A stretch of DNA of 64,000 nucleotides from Anaspis maculata (Eukaryota; Arthropoda; Insecta; Coleoptera; Scraptiidae), in assembly GCA_949128115.1 (NCBI GenBank), contig OX421963.1, forward strand, positions 78,983,635 through 79,047,634, written 5' to 3'. The position numbers and the translations under genes are program-made. Below are positions 52,301 to 63,163 of this stretch, piece by piece; positions within the stretch are counted from its first letter, which is position 1, and each line of letters begins with the position of its first letter. The notes beneath the pieces were generated by a model. The model was not told where the DNA came from. It saw nothing but the letters and a program-made list of their open reading frames with translations, and searched no databases.

Positions 52301-54499
52301 ACCTAGGTCGAGGTAGTCGCGCATGAATGCTATGTACAGATCACGGAGTGTGTCCTGACGGACCAGGCGACGTTCGATAGCTAACCAACGGCGGTCAGCC
52401 ATAGACCTGCATTGTTCGAAGGTGGGGGACTCCCTTTTGAAGGGAAGCGAAACCCCAAAACGACCTGACGGACAACGGTAGACAGAGTCCCGGAAACAAA
52501 TTTCTGCACGTTCATCATCTGGGGACAAACGTGTTTTGGACGATGGTGACGAGATTTCCTCTACTTCCCAAAATTTGTGCAGAGACTCGTCGATTCCAGT
52601 TGGAGTGCAAACCAAAAAGGAATGCAGAGGTTTTGACGGGGTTTGAAAGGGACCGAGAAGAGCCCAGCCAAAAATGGTGTTTATGGCAACAGGCTGTGAC
52701 GGACCTGACGAGACGATTCCCTCTTTCACGACTGACGGATAAACGTCGGCGCCCAACAACACTTGAATGAGGCCTGGCTTGAACCATGTGGGATCCGCCA
52801 GATTCGATAAGTTCAAGTGGAATTGATCCGGGTTCAAAGCGGTGTCTGGCAGGTTACCACAAATCCTGCGCAGGACAATTAACTCCAATTCAGGGATTGG
52901 GAGAGACTCATCATCAGCCTTGACCTGGCAAGTGACTGTGCCACACGTCGAATTGGCGGGGGTGAGACCCAAGCCAAAAACGGGCACATTGTGATTTGAT
53001 GGGGATAGACCCAATTTGCGCACGCAGGAGTCCAAAATAAACGATGCCTGACTGGCAGGGTCTATGAGCGCACGGAGGCTTTGGTAGCCTCCCCACCGGT
53101 CACGAACGTGAACGATTGCCGTGGCCAACAAAACATGAGCTGCCTTGAGGCTTGAGGCGAGATTCGTCACCGAATTCGCGACATTTTCTGGAAGACCAGG
53201 GGAAACGATTTGCGGTAATTCAACTGGATTCGATAAAGAACTGGGTGACTCATGACCTGCAGTTCTATGTGGCTTGGGGAAGTGCAGCAAGGTGTGATGC
53301 CTTGCGTGGCACTGCCGACACGAATACGACGATGGACATTTTGGAGCGCCGTGATTGGTGCTCAAGCAGTTGAGACAGAGCCTTTTCTGTTTGACCGCCA
53401 AATATCTGTCATTTGGGGACATTGACAGAAAAGTCTTGCACGCGGTGACTCTATGACTTCTCGCCCCACAATGAGAACATGCTGACTCATGCGACGTCGC
53501 TGGGGCAGATGAAGTCTGAGACACCAACGTATGTGAGGCCCACGACTTGCGGCTGACCTCGGGCTTCACGGTAACGGTGTTTGCCCGTGTGGAGCGGGAG
53601 TTCGATTGCGTTTTAGAATTTAAGGCAGTTGCCTCGAAAGCCTTGCATTGGTCGAGCACGAAAGACTTGACGTCTTCGTATTTGGGGAAGGGGGTGCCAG
53701 CTGACTGCACCTCGAAACGTTTTCGCGTCGACTCATCGAGTTTCTGGAGCAGCATGCTCGACAGGGTGAAATCCCACAGATCGATATGCGGATACTGCTC
53801 GAGCGCCACTAAATTTTCGTTGAACGTGTTCACAAGATGGCGAAGCGCTTGCGCGGAGTCAGATGTGACGGAGGAGGCGTTCATCATCGACTGCCAGTAA
53901 AAAGTGACTAGCACGCGGTCGTTCTGGTATCTCTCAACCAACGAGTCGAACGCAATTATGTAATTATCTCCCGTCAATGGCAGGTGTTTAACCATTGAGA
54001 GAGGTTCACCAGATAAAGACGAGATCAGATACTGAAACCGTTCAATATCTGAGAGAGACTGGTTTCTGTGTATTAACGCCGTGAATAGATCATAGTATGG
54101 TGGCCATGATTTTAACTTTCCGTCGAACAACGGCAACGCGATTTTTGGCAATCGGACATTGCTCCGGCCTGTCTCGAACCAAGTTTGCGAGGCTTGGCGA
54201 GAGAGCGAGGAAGTCGGCTCTGAATTCGCAAACGAGGCTTTTACCGCAGCAAGTTTGCCATACAAGCTGTCTGCCCGGAGTGTACGTTCAAGAAATGTAG
54301 CCTTCTGCTCCTCGGAGGCACTGGGGAGAGGGGCAGTGTTGACCGTGCTCTTGAAACCGTTGTAAATTTCCGCCGCAATGTCAAACGTGGCTAAAAATGC
54401 CGGTTGGAGGCTTGGCTCGGTGGTAGCTGTGACGCCTTGTTCCAGAAGGGGCTCAAGGCGCGCAATAGCTATCGCGATGGACGATAAAGTTGCGTCCAT
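49301..54499 (-). CDS. gag-pol: BEL/Pao gag-pol polyprotein, intact (copy C)
   Basis: A single frame of 1732 codons from the ATG at 54499 (MDATLSS), equal in length to copy B. All domains are present in the same order: DUF1759 Gag region, Cys/His knuckles, protease with LIDPASQ, RT with YVDD, RNase H, integrase HHCC domain, the D, D, E catalytic residues (DYGG, SDNG, LWESG) and a DUF5641-type tail. About ten residues differ from copy B, for example Glu for Lys in SEEQKAT, Leu for Pro in PGLIQVLL, Val for Phe in DAVLAAL and Gly for Ser in SELGSD. None hits a catalytic residue. It has no stop or frameshift, so it may still encode active enzymes. No env. Confidence 0.96.
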   Translation of the reverse strand: MDATLSSIAIAIARLEPLLEQGVTATTEPSLQPAFLATFDIAAEIYNGFKSTVNTAPLPSASEEQKATFLERTLRADSLYGKLAAVKASFANSEPTSSLSRQASQTWFETGRSNVRLPKIALPLFDGKLKSWPPYYDLFTALIHRNQSLSDIERFQYLISSLSGEPLSMVKHLPLTGDNYIIAFDSLVERYQNDRVLVTFYWQSMMNASSVTSDSAQALRHLVNTFNENLVALEQYPHIDLWDFTLSSMLLQKLDESTRKRFEVQSAGTPFPKYEDVKSFVLDQCKAFEATALNSKTQSNSRSTRANTVTVKPEVSRKSWASHTLVSQTSSAPATSHESACSHCGARSHRVTACKTFLSMSPNDRYLAVKQKRLCLNCLSTNHGAPKCPSSYSCRQCHARHHTLLHFPKPHRTAGHESPSSLSNPVELPQIVSPGLPENVANSVTNLASSLKAAHVLLATAIVHVRDRWGGYQSLRALIDPASQASFILDSCVRKLGLSPSNHNVPVFGLGLTPANSTCGTVTCQVKADDESLPIPELELIVLRRICGNLPDTALNPDQFHLNLSNLADPTWFKPGLIQVLLGADVYPSVVKEGIVSSGPSQPVAINTIFGWALLGPFQTPSKPLHSFLVCTPTGIDESLHKFWEVEEISSPSSKTRLSPDDERAEICFRDSVYRCPSGRFGVSLPFKRESPTFEQCRSMADRRWLAIERRLVRQDTLRDLYIAFMRDYLDLGHMTLLDAEPPDSEAYYIPHHPIVKIEDDKPKIRVVFDASAQAPNHLSLNETLLVGPKLQQDIAALLLQFRCEPIVFTCDIRQMYRQILISPEHRKYQLIRFRFSPDRPIETYQLNTITYGVSSAPFLAVRTLLHLAEQSASKFPLASQAIRRNLYVDDLLCGANSVESARELQTQLINLLQSGCFELRKWASNHPDVLQDIPLDHVRTQPSTFSDVADNTVKILGLQWQAATDTFSFTVHPNELPCTKRSILSEVARIYDPLGFLCPVAFFAKHLIQRLWKLGLDWDDTPPDIVCQQWLRFQSELSQLSRLQIPRHTFPSPADRCQLHAFCDASESGYASVLYVRYLRNGVPTIRLLTAKSKVAPVKLLTVPRLELCAAVLLSNLVAFTVAALAGTVQFDAIFAWTDSTVVLSWLRSSSHRWKTFVAHRVEHIQQRVPPQCWRHVSTSDNPADPASRGLFPEDMLSCSLWWSGPPFLSSADDTWPDDKFSVSSPDIASEERKLALVVRVPQPPPIDIDDLFLRISSLRKIQGAVAYFYRFCKCKSDEKFTGPLSDTELHFALLYIVKHVQQKVFAVEIASLRNGKPCSRPFRKLSPFLDRDDVLRVGGRLKHCHELPFATRHPALLPSRHVLTGLVIRQVHSRHCHPGLNNTCYLLQQNFWILSTRRAVRHYLASCYRCFRTKPQTFSPTMGDLPSARISQLKPFSCVGLDYGGPFPILMSRARGVRTTKAYICLFVCFATKALHVEVASDLSTDAVLAALRRFIARRGRCSTIYSDNGTNFVGAHRQLTTSMQLAAESEAITWRFIPPSSPHFGGLWESGIKAVKTHLSRVIGDQILTFEELTTLVTQVEALLNSRPLSELGSDPNDLCPLTPGHFLTLEPLTAPPDPDLSHLKINRLSRWQLVQSMQQRFWARWRDEYLHTLYQRGKWHKSRHLESADVGSLVLIKDENAPPLKWRLGRISKLFPGKDGICRVADVRTQRDVLRRPMVKLCPLPSGQ

Positions 54500-54724
54500 T
54501 GTGTACGACACAAAGAAAAATGAAAACAAAGCAACTGACCCTTAGGTTGGCGTACCTGAATGGCGAACCCAACCCAGGTGAAAAAGTGCGAATGAGACGG
54601 GCGAAAAACGAATTGATCAACACGCTGGACCAACGCACAAGTGTCACGTGGGTTTGACCCGTGACTTTAAAGTTTCAATAGTGAGGTGAATTAAATTCCT
54701 GACTGTACCATGCTTAGCCTGTAT

Positions 54725-54741
54725 CCGGCTACGAAGGACCA
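54725..54741 (-). promoter_or_regulatory. BEL copy C primer-binding site
   Basis: Same 17-base site as in copy B (TGGTCCTTCG on the minus strand), 7 bp inside the 5' LTR edge. Confidence 0.65.
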
Positions 54742-54748
54742 ATTTATA

Positions 54749-55710
54749 TGTTAGCGCGGTACACATAAAGACGGCAGCCTTCCGATGAAGGCTGCATTAA
54801 AACAATAACTCTTGGATTAGGAAAGCAGCAAGCGACAGTCAGAAATAAAATTCACAACAACAATCAAAAACTTTAATGCAAAACAAAGAAAAAAAACACA
54901 AACAGACAGAATTACAAAACAATAAAAAAAAACAATGTGAATTAAATGAAATGAAAAATCCGAGTGGTTCTGATCGGGGGCAGATTCGCTGGCGCCGAGT
55001 GGCGTCCTGAAAACGAGACGAACTGCACTGAAGGTATACACCCCGGCAAACGGGAATAAACGGTAAATGGTAAAAACAATGGAAAATATGGAACTTACGG
55101 GATCTTATTCGGTGGCGGCGTCGTCCTGGCGGAGTCCGAAGGCGGCGTCGTGGTGGATGGCCGTTCTGGTGGTGGATTTCCTGGTGAAATGCACAAGTGC
55201 CCGTGTTCGTCACCAAAATGGCGGACGAACGACTCGATCCCGTCCGAAACTGGAGCTTTGTGTGCGGCTGGCTGATCCAAGCCGCTCCCCGGTGAAAGCG
55301 GTGAAAACTGCCGCTTTCTGGACTTGGAGATGCTGCAGAGCTCCTCCAGGAGTCACTATCGGACGCGATGGGCCTTGGATGGGCTTCTGGTCGAGTACGA
55401 ATGTACGCCGATGGCACAAGATGGCCGCGAGAACGATGACCAAAAAAAAGACGGCGTGGCTTCCCGCTCGACGTACGGAGATCAACGCCGCTTCGAACGA
55501 AGCGGCAAAGGCACGAGCGGAAAGAAAGCCGAAGAATGCCGAAGACGGCCGAAGAAAGTGCTGGAGCTCGTTTACGCTTGCGCCTGACAGCCAAGTGCCA
55601 GGCACACCGAACAGGGGGTGAGGGGTGAGGACTTGGACGACACAGGGATATTTTGGGTTGCATACCCTCAGTGCACACGAATGCAGTGTTCAATGAACGG
55701 GGCCGAGACA
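54749..55710 (-). repeat. BEL copy C 5' LTR
   Basis: 962 bp. It carries an in-frame 3-bp gap near 55417 relative to the other LTRs. The intron-like segment is at 55098-55007. Confidence 0.93.
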
Positions 55711-55715
55711 CTCGC
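55711..55715. repeat. Target-site duplication CTCGC (right of BEL copy C)
   Basis: Partner of 48228-48232. Confidence 0.93.
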
Positions 55716-56014
55716 AGTCACCCAAATTTTATCGGCCAGACTCCAGACTTGACAGAACTATTAGGGATAGGTAGGTACTCACTGTGTGCATTACAAAGCA
55801 GGTAAAAAAGCAATCTGGACGATGCTGTCGGATATGTTCAGCTGAAAAGAAAGTATCCAATTTGCAAGATGAAAGCGAAGGTGACACCGGAAGATGAAGT
55901 TAGTTCAGTTATTTTAAAATCGTAAGCATCAGAACTAGTCTCACTTCTACTGTCTTCGTCTGTGGAAGGGTTCTGGATACCGACCATTCAGCTGGGGTAG
56001 GTAGGTATTCAGTT

Positions 56015-57072
56015 ATACAGGGTGGTCCAGGTTATAGTAGCAATAACTCACCATTCGATGGTCCATCGAAAACTAGGTCGACACGCATAATTTATTTTTT
56101 TTCCGAAACGCTTACTAAGGGAGATAGAGCCCTTCAAAGTTCAGTTTTTAAAATCATCTTTTTGCAATAACTCTCAAGTCATCAAAGCGATTTTTACCAA
56201 ATTTGGTACAAATACTTATGAAATAAATACCCATCACTTGACGTAGATAACTTTTGTCAAAATTGTCCAGTGGCGTAGATACTGGGGGATTGTTCAACTT
56301 CTCCCACCCCATTTTCTACGCCACTGGATATTTTTGAAAAATTATACTTTTTTTGAATTACTTGTTCAATTCAGAAAAAAAAGTTACTCTTGTAAAATTT
56401 TGATTAGAGGCCTTATTTCCGCGATATTTGGGTTTGAAACTTTGGAAAACGCTTCGAAATCGCGACTTTCGAAGGCCGAAAAATTAAAATCCAAGAAAAC
56501 TCATGAATCCTCAACTGGAATTAGTTTTCTAGGTCGTTTAAGTTGATTTACTGCCATTTGTTGCTGAGAAACGAGGCGTTTCCAGAAAAAAACAATTTGG
56601 GCTCTAGAAAGTGGCGATTTCGAGATGTTTTTCAAAGTTTAAAACCCAAATATCTCGAAAATCAAGCCTCTAATAGAAACTTTTCAAGAGTAACTTTTTT
56701 TTCTAAATTGAACAAGGAATTTGAAAAAAATATAGTTTTCCGAAAATATCCAGTGGCGTAGAGAATAGGGCGTGAAAAGTGAAACAACTCTCCCGTATCT
56801 ACGCCACTGGAGAATTTTGACAGAAGTTACTTATGTCAAGTGATATTATTTGTCAAGTATTTATTTCGTAAGTATTTGTACCAAATTTGGTCAAAATCGC
56901 TTTGAAGACTTGAGAGTTATTGCAAAAAGAAGATTTTAAAAACTGAACTTTGAAGGGCTGTATCTCTCTTAGGAAGCGTTTTAGAAAAAAAATAAATTAT
57001 GCATGTCGACCTAGTTTTCGATGGACTATCGAATGGTGAATTATTGCTACTATAACCTGGACCACCCTGTAT
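56015..57072. mobile_element. Foldback F8: 1058-bp palindrome with TACAGGGTGG ends
   Basis: ATACAGGGTGGTCCAGG at 56015 pairs with its complement ending at 57072, and pairing continues through most of both halves (CTAGTTTTCGATGG, GATTTTTACCAAATTTGG, CCAGTGGCGTAGA). TA duplication fits (56016-56017 and 57070-57071). The frames at 56334-56761 and 57231-56917 are products of the mirrored sequence. It is non-autonomous and shares its CAGGGTG terminus with the palindrome at 37106-37860. Confidence 0.82.
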
Positions 57073-59287
57073 ACACAGCTTTCCATACAGTCGACGCTCA
57101 CCGCTGATTGGGTGCATATTCTTTGGTATTGGAGCAACTAGCAAAAAAACATGCCTTGTCTTACCCAGGGCCTTACTTGGCATTATTGTTATGAAGACTA
57201 GCAGAGACAGACCGTGCACAAGAAGGAACAAAATAGTAACAGTAAGTACGGATTTGTAGTCAGAGCTGACAGTCTGACAACTAGTTTGAATGTTTGAAAC
57301 AGATCTTCGTTGCTATCGGAACTCAACTCGCGGGCGTGATACCTGCTCGCGGAGTTGCCAGTTCAATGACGTCACTAGGTCGTCTCTTCAAATGAACCGA
57401 TCCCCTCCTGCTCTTTTCAAAAAAGAATTACCGCCTTATTGTGATATTCATGGGGAAATAGGCTATCACAGGCTTATTAGGGGATGTTATTATATAAAAT
57501 AAATAACTACATAGTCCATTTTTTAAAATTGGATTATACCCCATTGTGCAATTTTCGGAAGCACGGGCAGGTGGCGTGTTCAGCATTTGTCGTTTGGTCG
57601 CTCAAATTAGTTATAAATCACGCTGTTTTCAAATTTCAACGTGGTGCCCAACTTACTGATAGATGTTGATGGTTTGGTACAGAAATTTCAATTTTTCTCA
57701 TATGCGCTGATGATTTCTTGCGAGCTAATTGCTCTAGGCGACATCTAGCGACAAAATCCCAACTTCGCGGCTAGCTGACCTACTAGGTTCACAAAATATC
57801 GAAAGAAAACGATTTTTGGTTCCAATAGCGATATTATTGATATTATAAATTATCTGATATTATTTCCACTTTCCTGTATTATTGGTATTATCAGGAAATA
57901 TTTTGGAAATTATATCGGTATTATCGCAAATATTTGGTAATACCCTATTATTGATATTATTCTCAGTATTTCTGGTATTATCGGTATTATGTGCAAATCA
58001 ATACTGGTAATACAAGCTTTGGTATTATGGGGCCGTATTCATACCTCGCTTTCAAGCTAAAAGCGCTATTAGAGCGGTGCGCATTTAGGGGCATTTCTCA
58101 TATTTCAGTGATCAAAAATACATTATTGCGATTATATTGTTATATTGGATATTATATTGATATGTGTTATTGGATATGTGATCCACCCCTCGCGTCACAC
58201 AGTGGATACAATAATAACTTCTAGCCAAGTCGAAAACCATTTCTGTCGGGCCACCCAGCACCACAACACCTCTGCACTACACTAAGTAGAGGAGTCCAGT
58301 GTCGGCGACACGCAATACGAAAATAAATTAATCATTTTCGGTTGTAAATGACACTACTGCTGAGTTAAAATTCATCGATAAAATCAAATCTTAGTTTATG
58401 ATGGAAGCTGTTGTCCTTTAAACACAATGCAAGCGGTAAAAGAATACTAACTGTAAAGAATAGAACCGAACGACGCAACAGCTTACTCTCCCATCTCTCC
58501 ACCATTTCTAGGACGACACTGGTCACCCCAAGGACCTGACACTATAGCATTACACCTCCGCGTTACACACCTTCGTAACATCTACTGATGTCATGAAGCG
58601 AGTTCACTTCCATGTGTGGTTCTGCGTTACAGTGCCGTAACTAGGCTTGTTGGCGCCTGTGGCAATGTAGCAATTGTGCGCCCCAGGGAAGTGAACACAA
58701 GGGGCCAGGCCTCGCTAGAGCGCCGCAGTTGAAAAATTTTTCAGATAATAATAATAATAATGCTAATAATAATCTCAAATTAAGGCTGGAAGCTTCCATT
58801 ACCTCCACAAAAAAATACTAGTAGTATACCTATAGGATGACAAAGATAAGAATTGCACAACAAAACAGAACCTGTCAAGTAATTGACAAAATATTTAGAA
58901 TCAGAATGGGAAAAGATGCACGTTGCTACCCTATTTCAAATACCCAAGTAATTAACTGAAAAAAATGATGACAAAAAAAAATGGAAAATAAAAAAATCTT
59001 GAAACTTCAACCACCAAGCTGAACTTTTCTAGATTTCAATTAAAAAAATTTGTCTATAATTTCACAAAATTCAAGCTTGACGTAGCTGTTTTATCGATTG
59101 AAAGTATACCTATCTTTGTTAATCTTTTTTGACCGACAGAAGAGTGCAAATACGAATTGACAAGCTCCAGTTTACTGAACAAGAGATGAAATTTTTTTGC
59201 AGAATATAGAGAGGTCCCCTCTCAGACTGATTCGGCGCTCTTGTATTTATTTGGTGCAAAGTGGAAGTAAATACATGCGGTAATAGT
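57073..59287. other. Intergenic stretch with a TATTAT-rich repeat
   Basis: Bases about 57825-58025 are degenerate TATTATNG(A/G) repeats followed by GGGGCCGTATTCATACC near 58030, and more ATTATATTG units follow to 58170. The style matches the other repeat-filled elements but no inverted ends or duplication could be fixed. A short AAT repeat lies at 58747-58772. No gene is recognised. Confidence 0.4.
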
Positions 59288-59921
59288 CAACAGTAATATC
59301 ACAAGTGCTTAGATTTTCACGATAGTTTTGGTCAGGCGATCGCGAGTGCTGATTGTAGCGATATCCAGGGACAATCAGCCCGAGGGAAACGCCTGGCCAA
59401 AATTATCTGAGAAAATCTCGAGCACGAGTGATATTTTGAAGATTATTGCAAAAAAGAAGTCCGAAGTGACAGCTGTCAGATTTTGTTGTTTACATCAATT
59501 TTATTCCGTTGCCATTGACAGTGGGATTTAGATAAGTGAATATTATCCTTGTAGGTCTAATAAATAATCAATGGCGTTGTATGTAATAATCAACAGTAAT
59601 ATCACAAGTGCTTAGATTTTCACGATAATTTTGGTCAGGCGATCGCGAGTGCTGATTGTAGCGATAAATGCCCGACTCCGTAGGAGGAGGGCATTTATCC
59701 AGGGACAATCAGCCCGAGGGAAACGCCTGGCCAAAATTATCTGGGAAAATCTCAAGCACGAGTGACATTTTGGTGATTATTACAAAAAAGAAGTCCGAAG
59801 TGACAGCTGTCAGATTTTGTTGTTTACATCAATTTTATTCCGTTGCCATTGACAGTGGGATTTAGATAAGTAAATATTATCCTTGTAGGTCTAATAATCA
59901 AGGGCGTTGTATGTAATAATC
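59288..59921. repeat. Tandem duplication (303-bp period) of a hairpin-forming repeat
   Basis: Copy 1 (59288-59590) and copy 2 (59591 to about 59921) both start CAACAGTAATATCACAAGTG. Each folds: TTTTGGTCAGGCG...GTGCTGATTGT pairs with ACAATCAGCCCGAGGG...CGCCTGGCCAAAA. Both contain the palindrome TGACAGCTGTCA. Copy 2 carries 31 extra bases (59666-59696) at the hairpin tip. No coding sequence is likely. Confidence 0.8.
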
Positions 59922-60390
59922 ATTATAGTCAGGCTGGAACTCGAAAAACACGACCGACCGGCGCTAGCGGAGGGCGCAGAGCGCCGAGCGCGAGCGCTAC
60001 CTCATCCTCAGCATGCTACTTCCTGCAGCACCGTGCTCGCCAGTTTTATCCGTTTTATTGCTGTTTCAAATCATGTCATAGAAAGGTGGTAAAAAAAGCC
60101 GCTTTTTTATTTATAAAGTTAGTTAAGTTGTAGGTAGAGCTACCTAGATATAGGTTCAGGTGAAAATTTGAAATAAAAATTGAAAAAAAAAAGTAATAGG
60201 TATTACCCAATCTGAATTTTGCGCCCCTGAAATTTTTGCGCCTGTGGCAAATGCCACCTTCGCCACGCCCTAGTTACGGCACTGCTGCGTTAGTTGTGTG
60301 TTGTGATCTAGGCGCGAGAATAGAAGTTCCACTTCAAAAAAAGTCGACTGGAGCCAATCATTCAAAATATAGCTCAGTCAAATTAGGTTT
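59922..60390. other. Intergenic stretch, no gene recognised
   Basis: A GC-rich patch (59945-60020) precedes an A-rich stretch. Bases 60225-60290 (GCGCCTGTGGCAA) resemble 58650-58680 (GGCGCCTGTGGCAATG), so these may be ends of one dispersed repeat that encloses the region between. Confidence 0.35.
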
Positions 60391-60898
60391 TGACCTAGAA
60401 ATAATTCGCCTAAGGCTGAATTTTTGCACATTGACAGCTTGGACCTAGTACAACAACATATCAAAACACGCAAACTTTCCCATGTCCGCGTCTTTGATTT
60501 TCAGGTCCTCAGGTTCTTGAAATTGCATCGCTGATCTGCGACTCATGCCGTAGCATTATTCTTGGACCGATCAAGCTCAGTTTGGGCTTGAATTAAAGAG
60601 AAAAGATCAAATAATGATTTTCTGATGGAAAAAACCCACATCCGGTGCGCAGCAAGCCGGCAGACCCGCGAAATTCAAAATTAACGCTACGATAAAAAAT
60701 TGCAGCTGAAAATGGAAGAGACGAAATCCGTCAATCCATTGGACGCCAATACATTATAATTCGACTAATCATATCCCGTTCATACCATTTTAGCACAAAG
60801 AGTGTCGATCATTCTTGAAGGGGAGTCGTGGGAGGACCAAGCTCTGCTAGGTGGTTAATTTTGTTTTCCTGGCTATGAAGAAGCGATCACGATAAGTT

Positions 60899-61830
60899 AG
60901 GTATCTTTTCCGACTGAATTCAGTCTCCTTAACTCGAATTCCTTGTGTGAACTTGGATAAAAACAAGTTCGAACAAGTTAACCTGAACACTTCAAGTTAC
61001 TTTGAACTTGAACTTTGGCAATTTTGCCGATCTTTTGTTACTGTTAGAGGTGTTCATCATTCAGGAAATATTTCAGGGGCCATTAGATTGGAGTGTATTC
61101 TTCACGAAATTCATCCACTCGATGTATAATTTTGTTTCTCAAGTCGAAAAAATCGATTTGAACATGAGCCGCATCTACACATGTCCAGAACACTACATCA
61201 AGCATCTTCAAATGAAAATACCTCAAACTATTGAAAAAATGATAGCTCATCTTTCAAGCTTCGAAGATCTGTGCAGAACTGAATTCCCTGAACATAATTC
61301 AAATCGCCATGAATTGCGCTGCAGGATTTTGAGTTATTCGATGACGGGCATAACATTTCAGCAAGATTCATACTCTATATTTCAAATGGGAACTGTTACG
61401 TCTCCCCTCATATAACTCAAAACTCTGTGGTGAGATTCACGGCGAATCTTATAGGGATTTCAATTCTGCACAGATCCTCGCATTCTCAGAGATGAGTCAT
61501 TATTTCTTCAATAGTTTAGGCTATTGGCATGCTGTAGTGTTCAGGTCATCAGTATATACGCTGCGCCGCGCCGACTCAGGTTCAAATCGATTTTTTGAAC
61601 TCGAGAAACCAGATTATATATCAAGTGAATGATTTTTGTGAAGAAGACACTTTATTCTAATGGCTCCTGAATTATTTTCAAAGATAAACACCTCTAACAG
61701 TGAAAAAAATCGTCAAAATTGTCAAAGAAAAAACAAGCTTTATTTAAGTTAACTTGTTCAAACTTGCTTCTATCCAAATTTGCACCTCGGATTTGAGTTT
61801 AGGAGATTGGATTCTGTCGTAAAAGATACC
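60899..61830. repeat. Inner inverted repeat F10a
   Basis: Left arm from GGTATCTTTT (60899) to about 61120, right arm about 61594-61830. Paired phrases include GAACAAGTTAAC and GTTAGAGGTGTT. The unpaired centre (about 61125-61590) is open for about 100 codons on the plus strand (part of 61002-61415) without recognised motifs. Confidence 0.65.
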
Positions 61831-62070
61831 AAACATGTCGTGATCTGTTTAACATGGCCCAGGGAAGAAAAGAACCACCTAGCCGAGCTTCGCCTCCCCA
61901 CGGGCCCCCTTCAATAATTATTGACACTTTTTGTACCAAAATGATATCAACGGGATACAATGCATCGAATTACGGTGTATTTGCATATAATAGATTGACG
62001 GGTTTCGACAATAGCCTCATATGGCGCCACACAGAGATCGCGTCACCCTGACCCACGTTCAGTCTGGGGG

Positions 62071-63163
62071 TGTATACCTGGTGATCATTTGGAAACTATC
62101 CACCTGCAATATCTCCCGATTCCTAGTGCAAATGTCTTTAAGCAAAAACAGGTCGATTTTTATATCGAGGGGGACATCTAAAATATACATTGGAGAATTT
62201 ATATCTTGAGCCCCCTCGCCCCCACTCACCCCAACTTTGAAATTTCAAATGACACTACATACCTTGAGATACGTCAAATTAAAGAGAATCAAATTCTCTT
62301 TAAAAAAAAATATTTCAAATTTTTTCAACCGTACTTCGTTCTTCCTAAAATTCTCTGAGTGTCCAAGTTAATATTCTTGACCTCCATTTCCCTTCAATAC
62401 AGTCAACGTCATCCGGCACAGCATCAAAAGAAAAAATTTTCTGTGGAAAAAGTGCCACTCAAATTCACCCCTTCGCTCCCTCCACCTGACCTTGAAAATC
62501 TAAAATGTCAATACTCACTTTGTAATACATCAAATTGAAGGAAATTGAATTCTCTTCATGAAAACGATTTTTCACAATTTTTAAAGTCCCCCATTTCCCC
62601 CCTAGAATACTCCAAATGACCAAATTATTGGGGGAGGGGAAGAAAATTCCAAAAAAATTCTTTTTAGATAGAGAATTCAATTTCCTTCAATTTGATGTAT
62701 CACAAAGTAGGTGGTGTTTTAATACATTTGGGAGTTGAGTTGGGAGAGAGCAAAGGGGTGAATTTGGGTAGCACTTTTCCCACTGAAAATTTTCTTCTTC
62801 GATGCTATCTAGGATAACGCCAACTAAATTGAGAAAAAAATTGAGGATCCAGAATATAAAATGGGACAGTCAGAGAATTTTTAGGGAAAAGGGGGTGGGG
62901 TTGAAAATTTTGGAAATATTTTCTCCATAAAGAAAATTTAATTCTCTTCAATATGATGTATCGCAAGGTAGGGAGTGTCATTTGAAATTTCAAAGTTGGG
63001 GTGAGTGGGGGCGAGGGGGGTAAATATAGAAATTTGCCAATGTATGTTTTGAATGTCCCCTTCGATATAAAAATCGACCCGTTTTTGCTCGAAGAAATGT
63101 TGACCAGGAATTGGGAGTTATTGCAGGTGGATAGTTTTCAAATGATCACCCGGTATTTGCAAT
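62071..63163. repeat. Inner inverted repeat F10b
   Basis: The left arm starts at GTGTATACCTGGTGATCATT and pairs with the region ending near 63163. Other partners are AACTATCCACCTGCAAT, CCCCCACTCACCCCAACTTT and AAATTTCAAATGACACT with their complements at 62975-63140. A second symmetric layer around 62280-62700 (AATTCTCTT with AAGGAAATTGAATTC) adds shorter pairing. Confidence 0.7.

Larger units (their letters stand above)
48233..55710 (-). mobile_element. BEL/Pao LTR retrotransposon, complete solitary copy C
   Basis: 7478 bp on the minus strand: 5' LTR 55710-54749, primer-binding site 54741-54725, gag-pol 54499-49301, polypurine tract just before 49181, 3' LTR 49181-48233, and CTCGC duplications. 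It is the same family as the array at 6275-16107 but a slightly different lineage: both its LTRs share changes absent from copy B. Its two LTRs differ from each other by several substitutions, a 3-bp gap and a 16-bp gap, so it inserted earlier than copy B. Confidence 0.95.

Noticed and set aside
56334..56761. Pair of 70-codon frames as genes
   Set aside because: Both lie in the arms of palindrome F8 and mirror each other.
57825..58170. TATTAT-rich region as another hAT MITE
   Set aside because: Repeat style is similar, but I could not find inverted ends with a duplication.
61002..61415. 137-codon frame as a gene
   Set aside because: Partly inside inverted-repeat arms, without motifs; open length is not unusual for the region.
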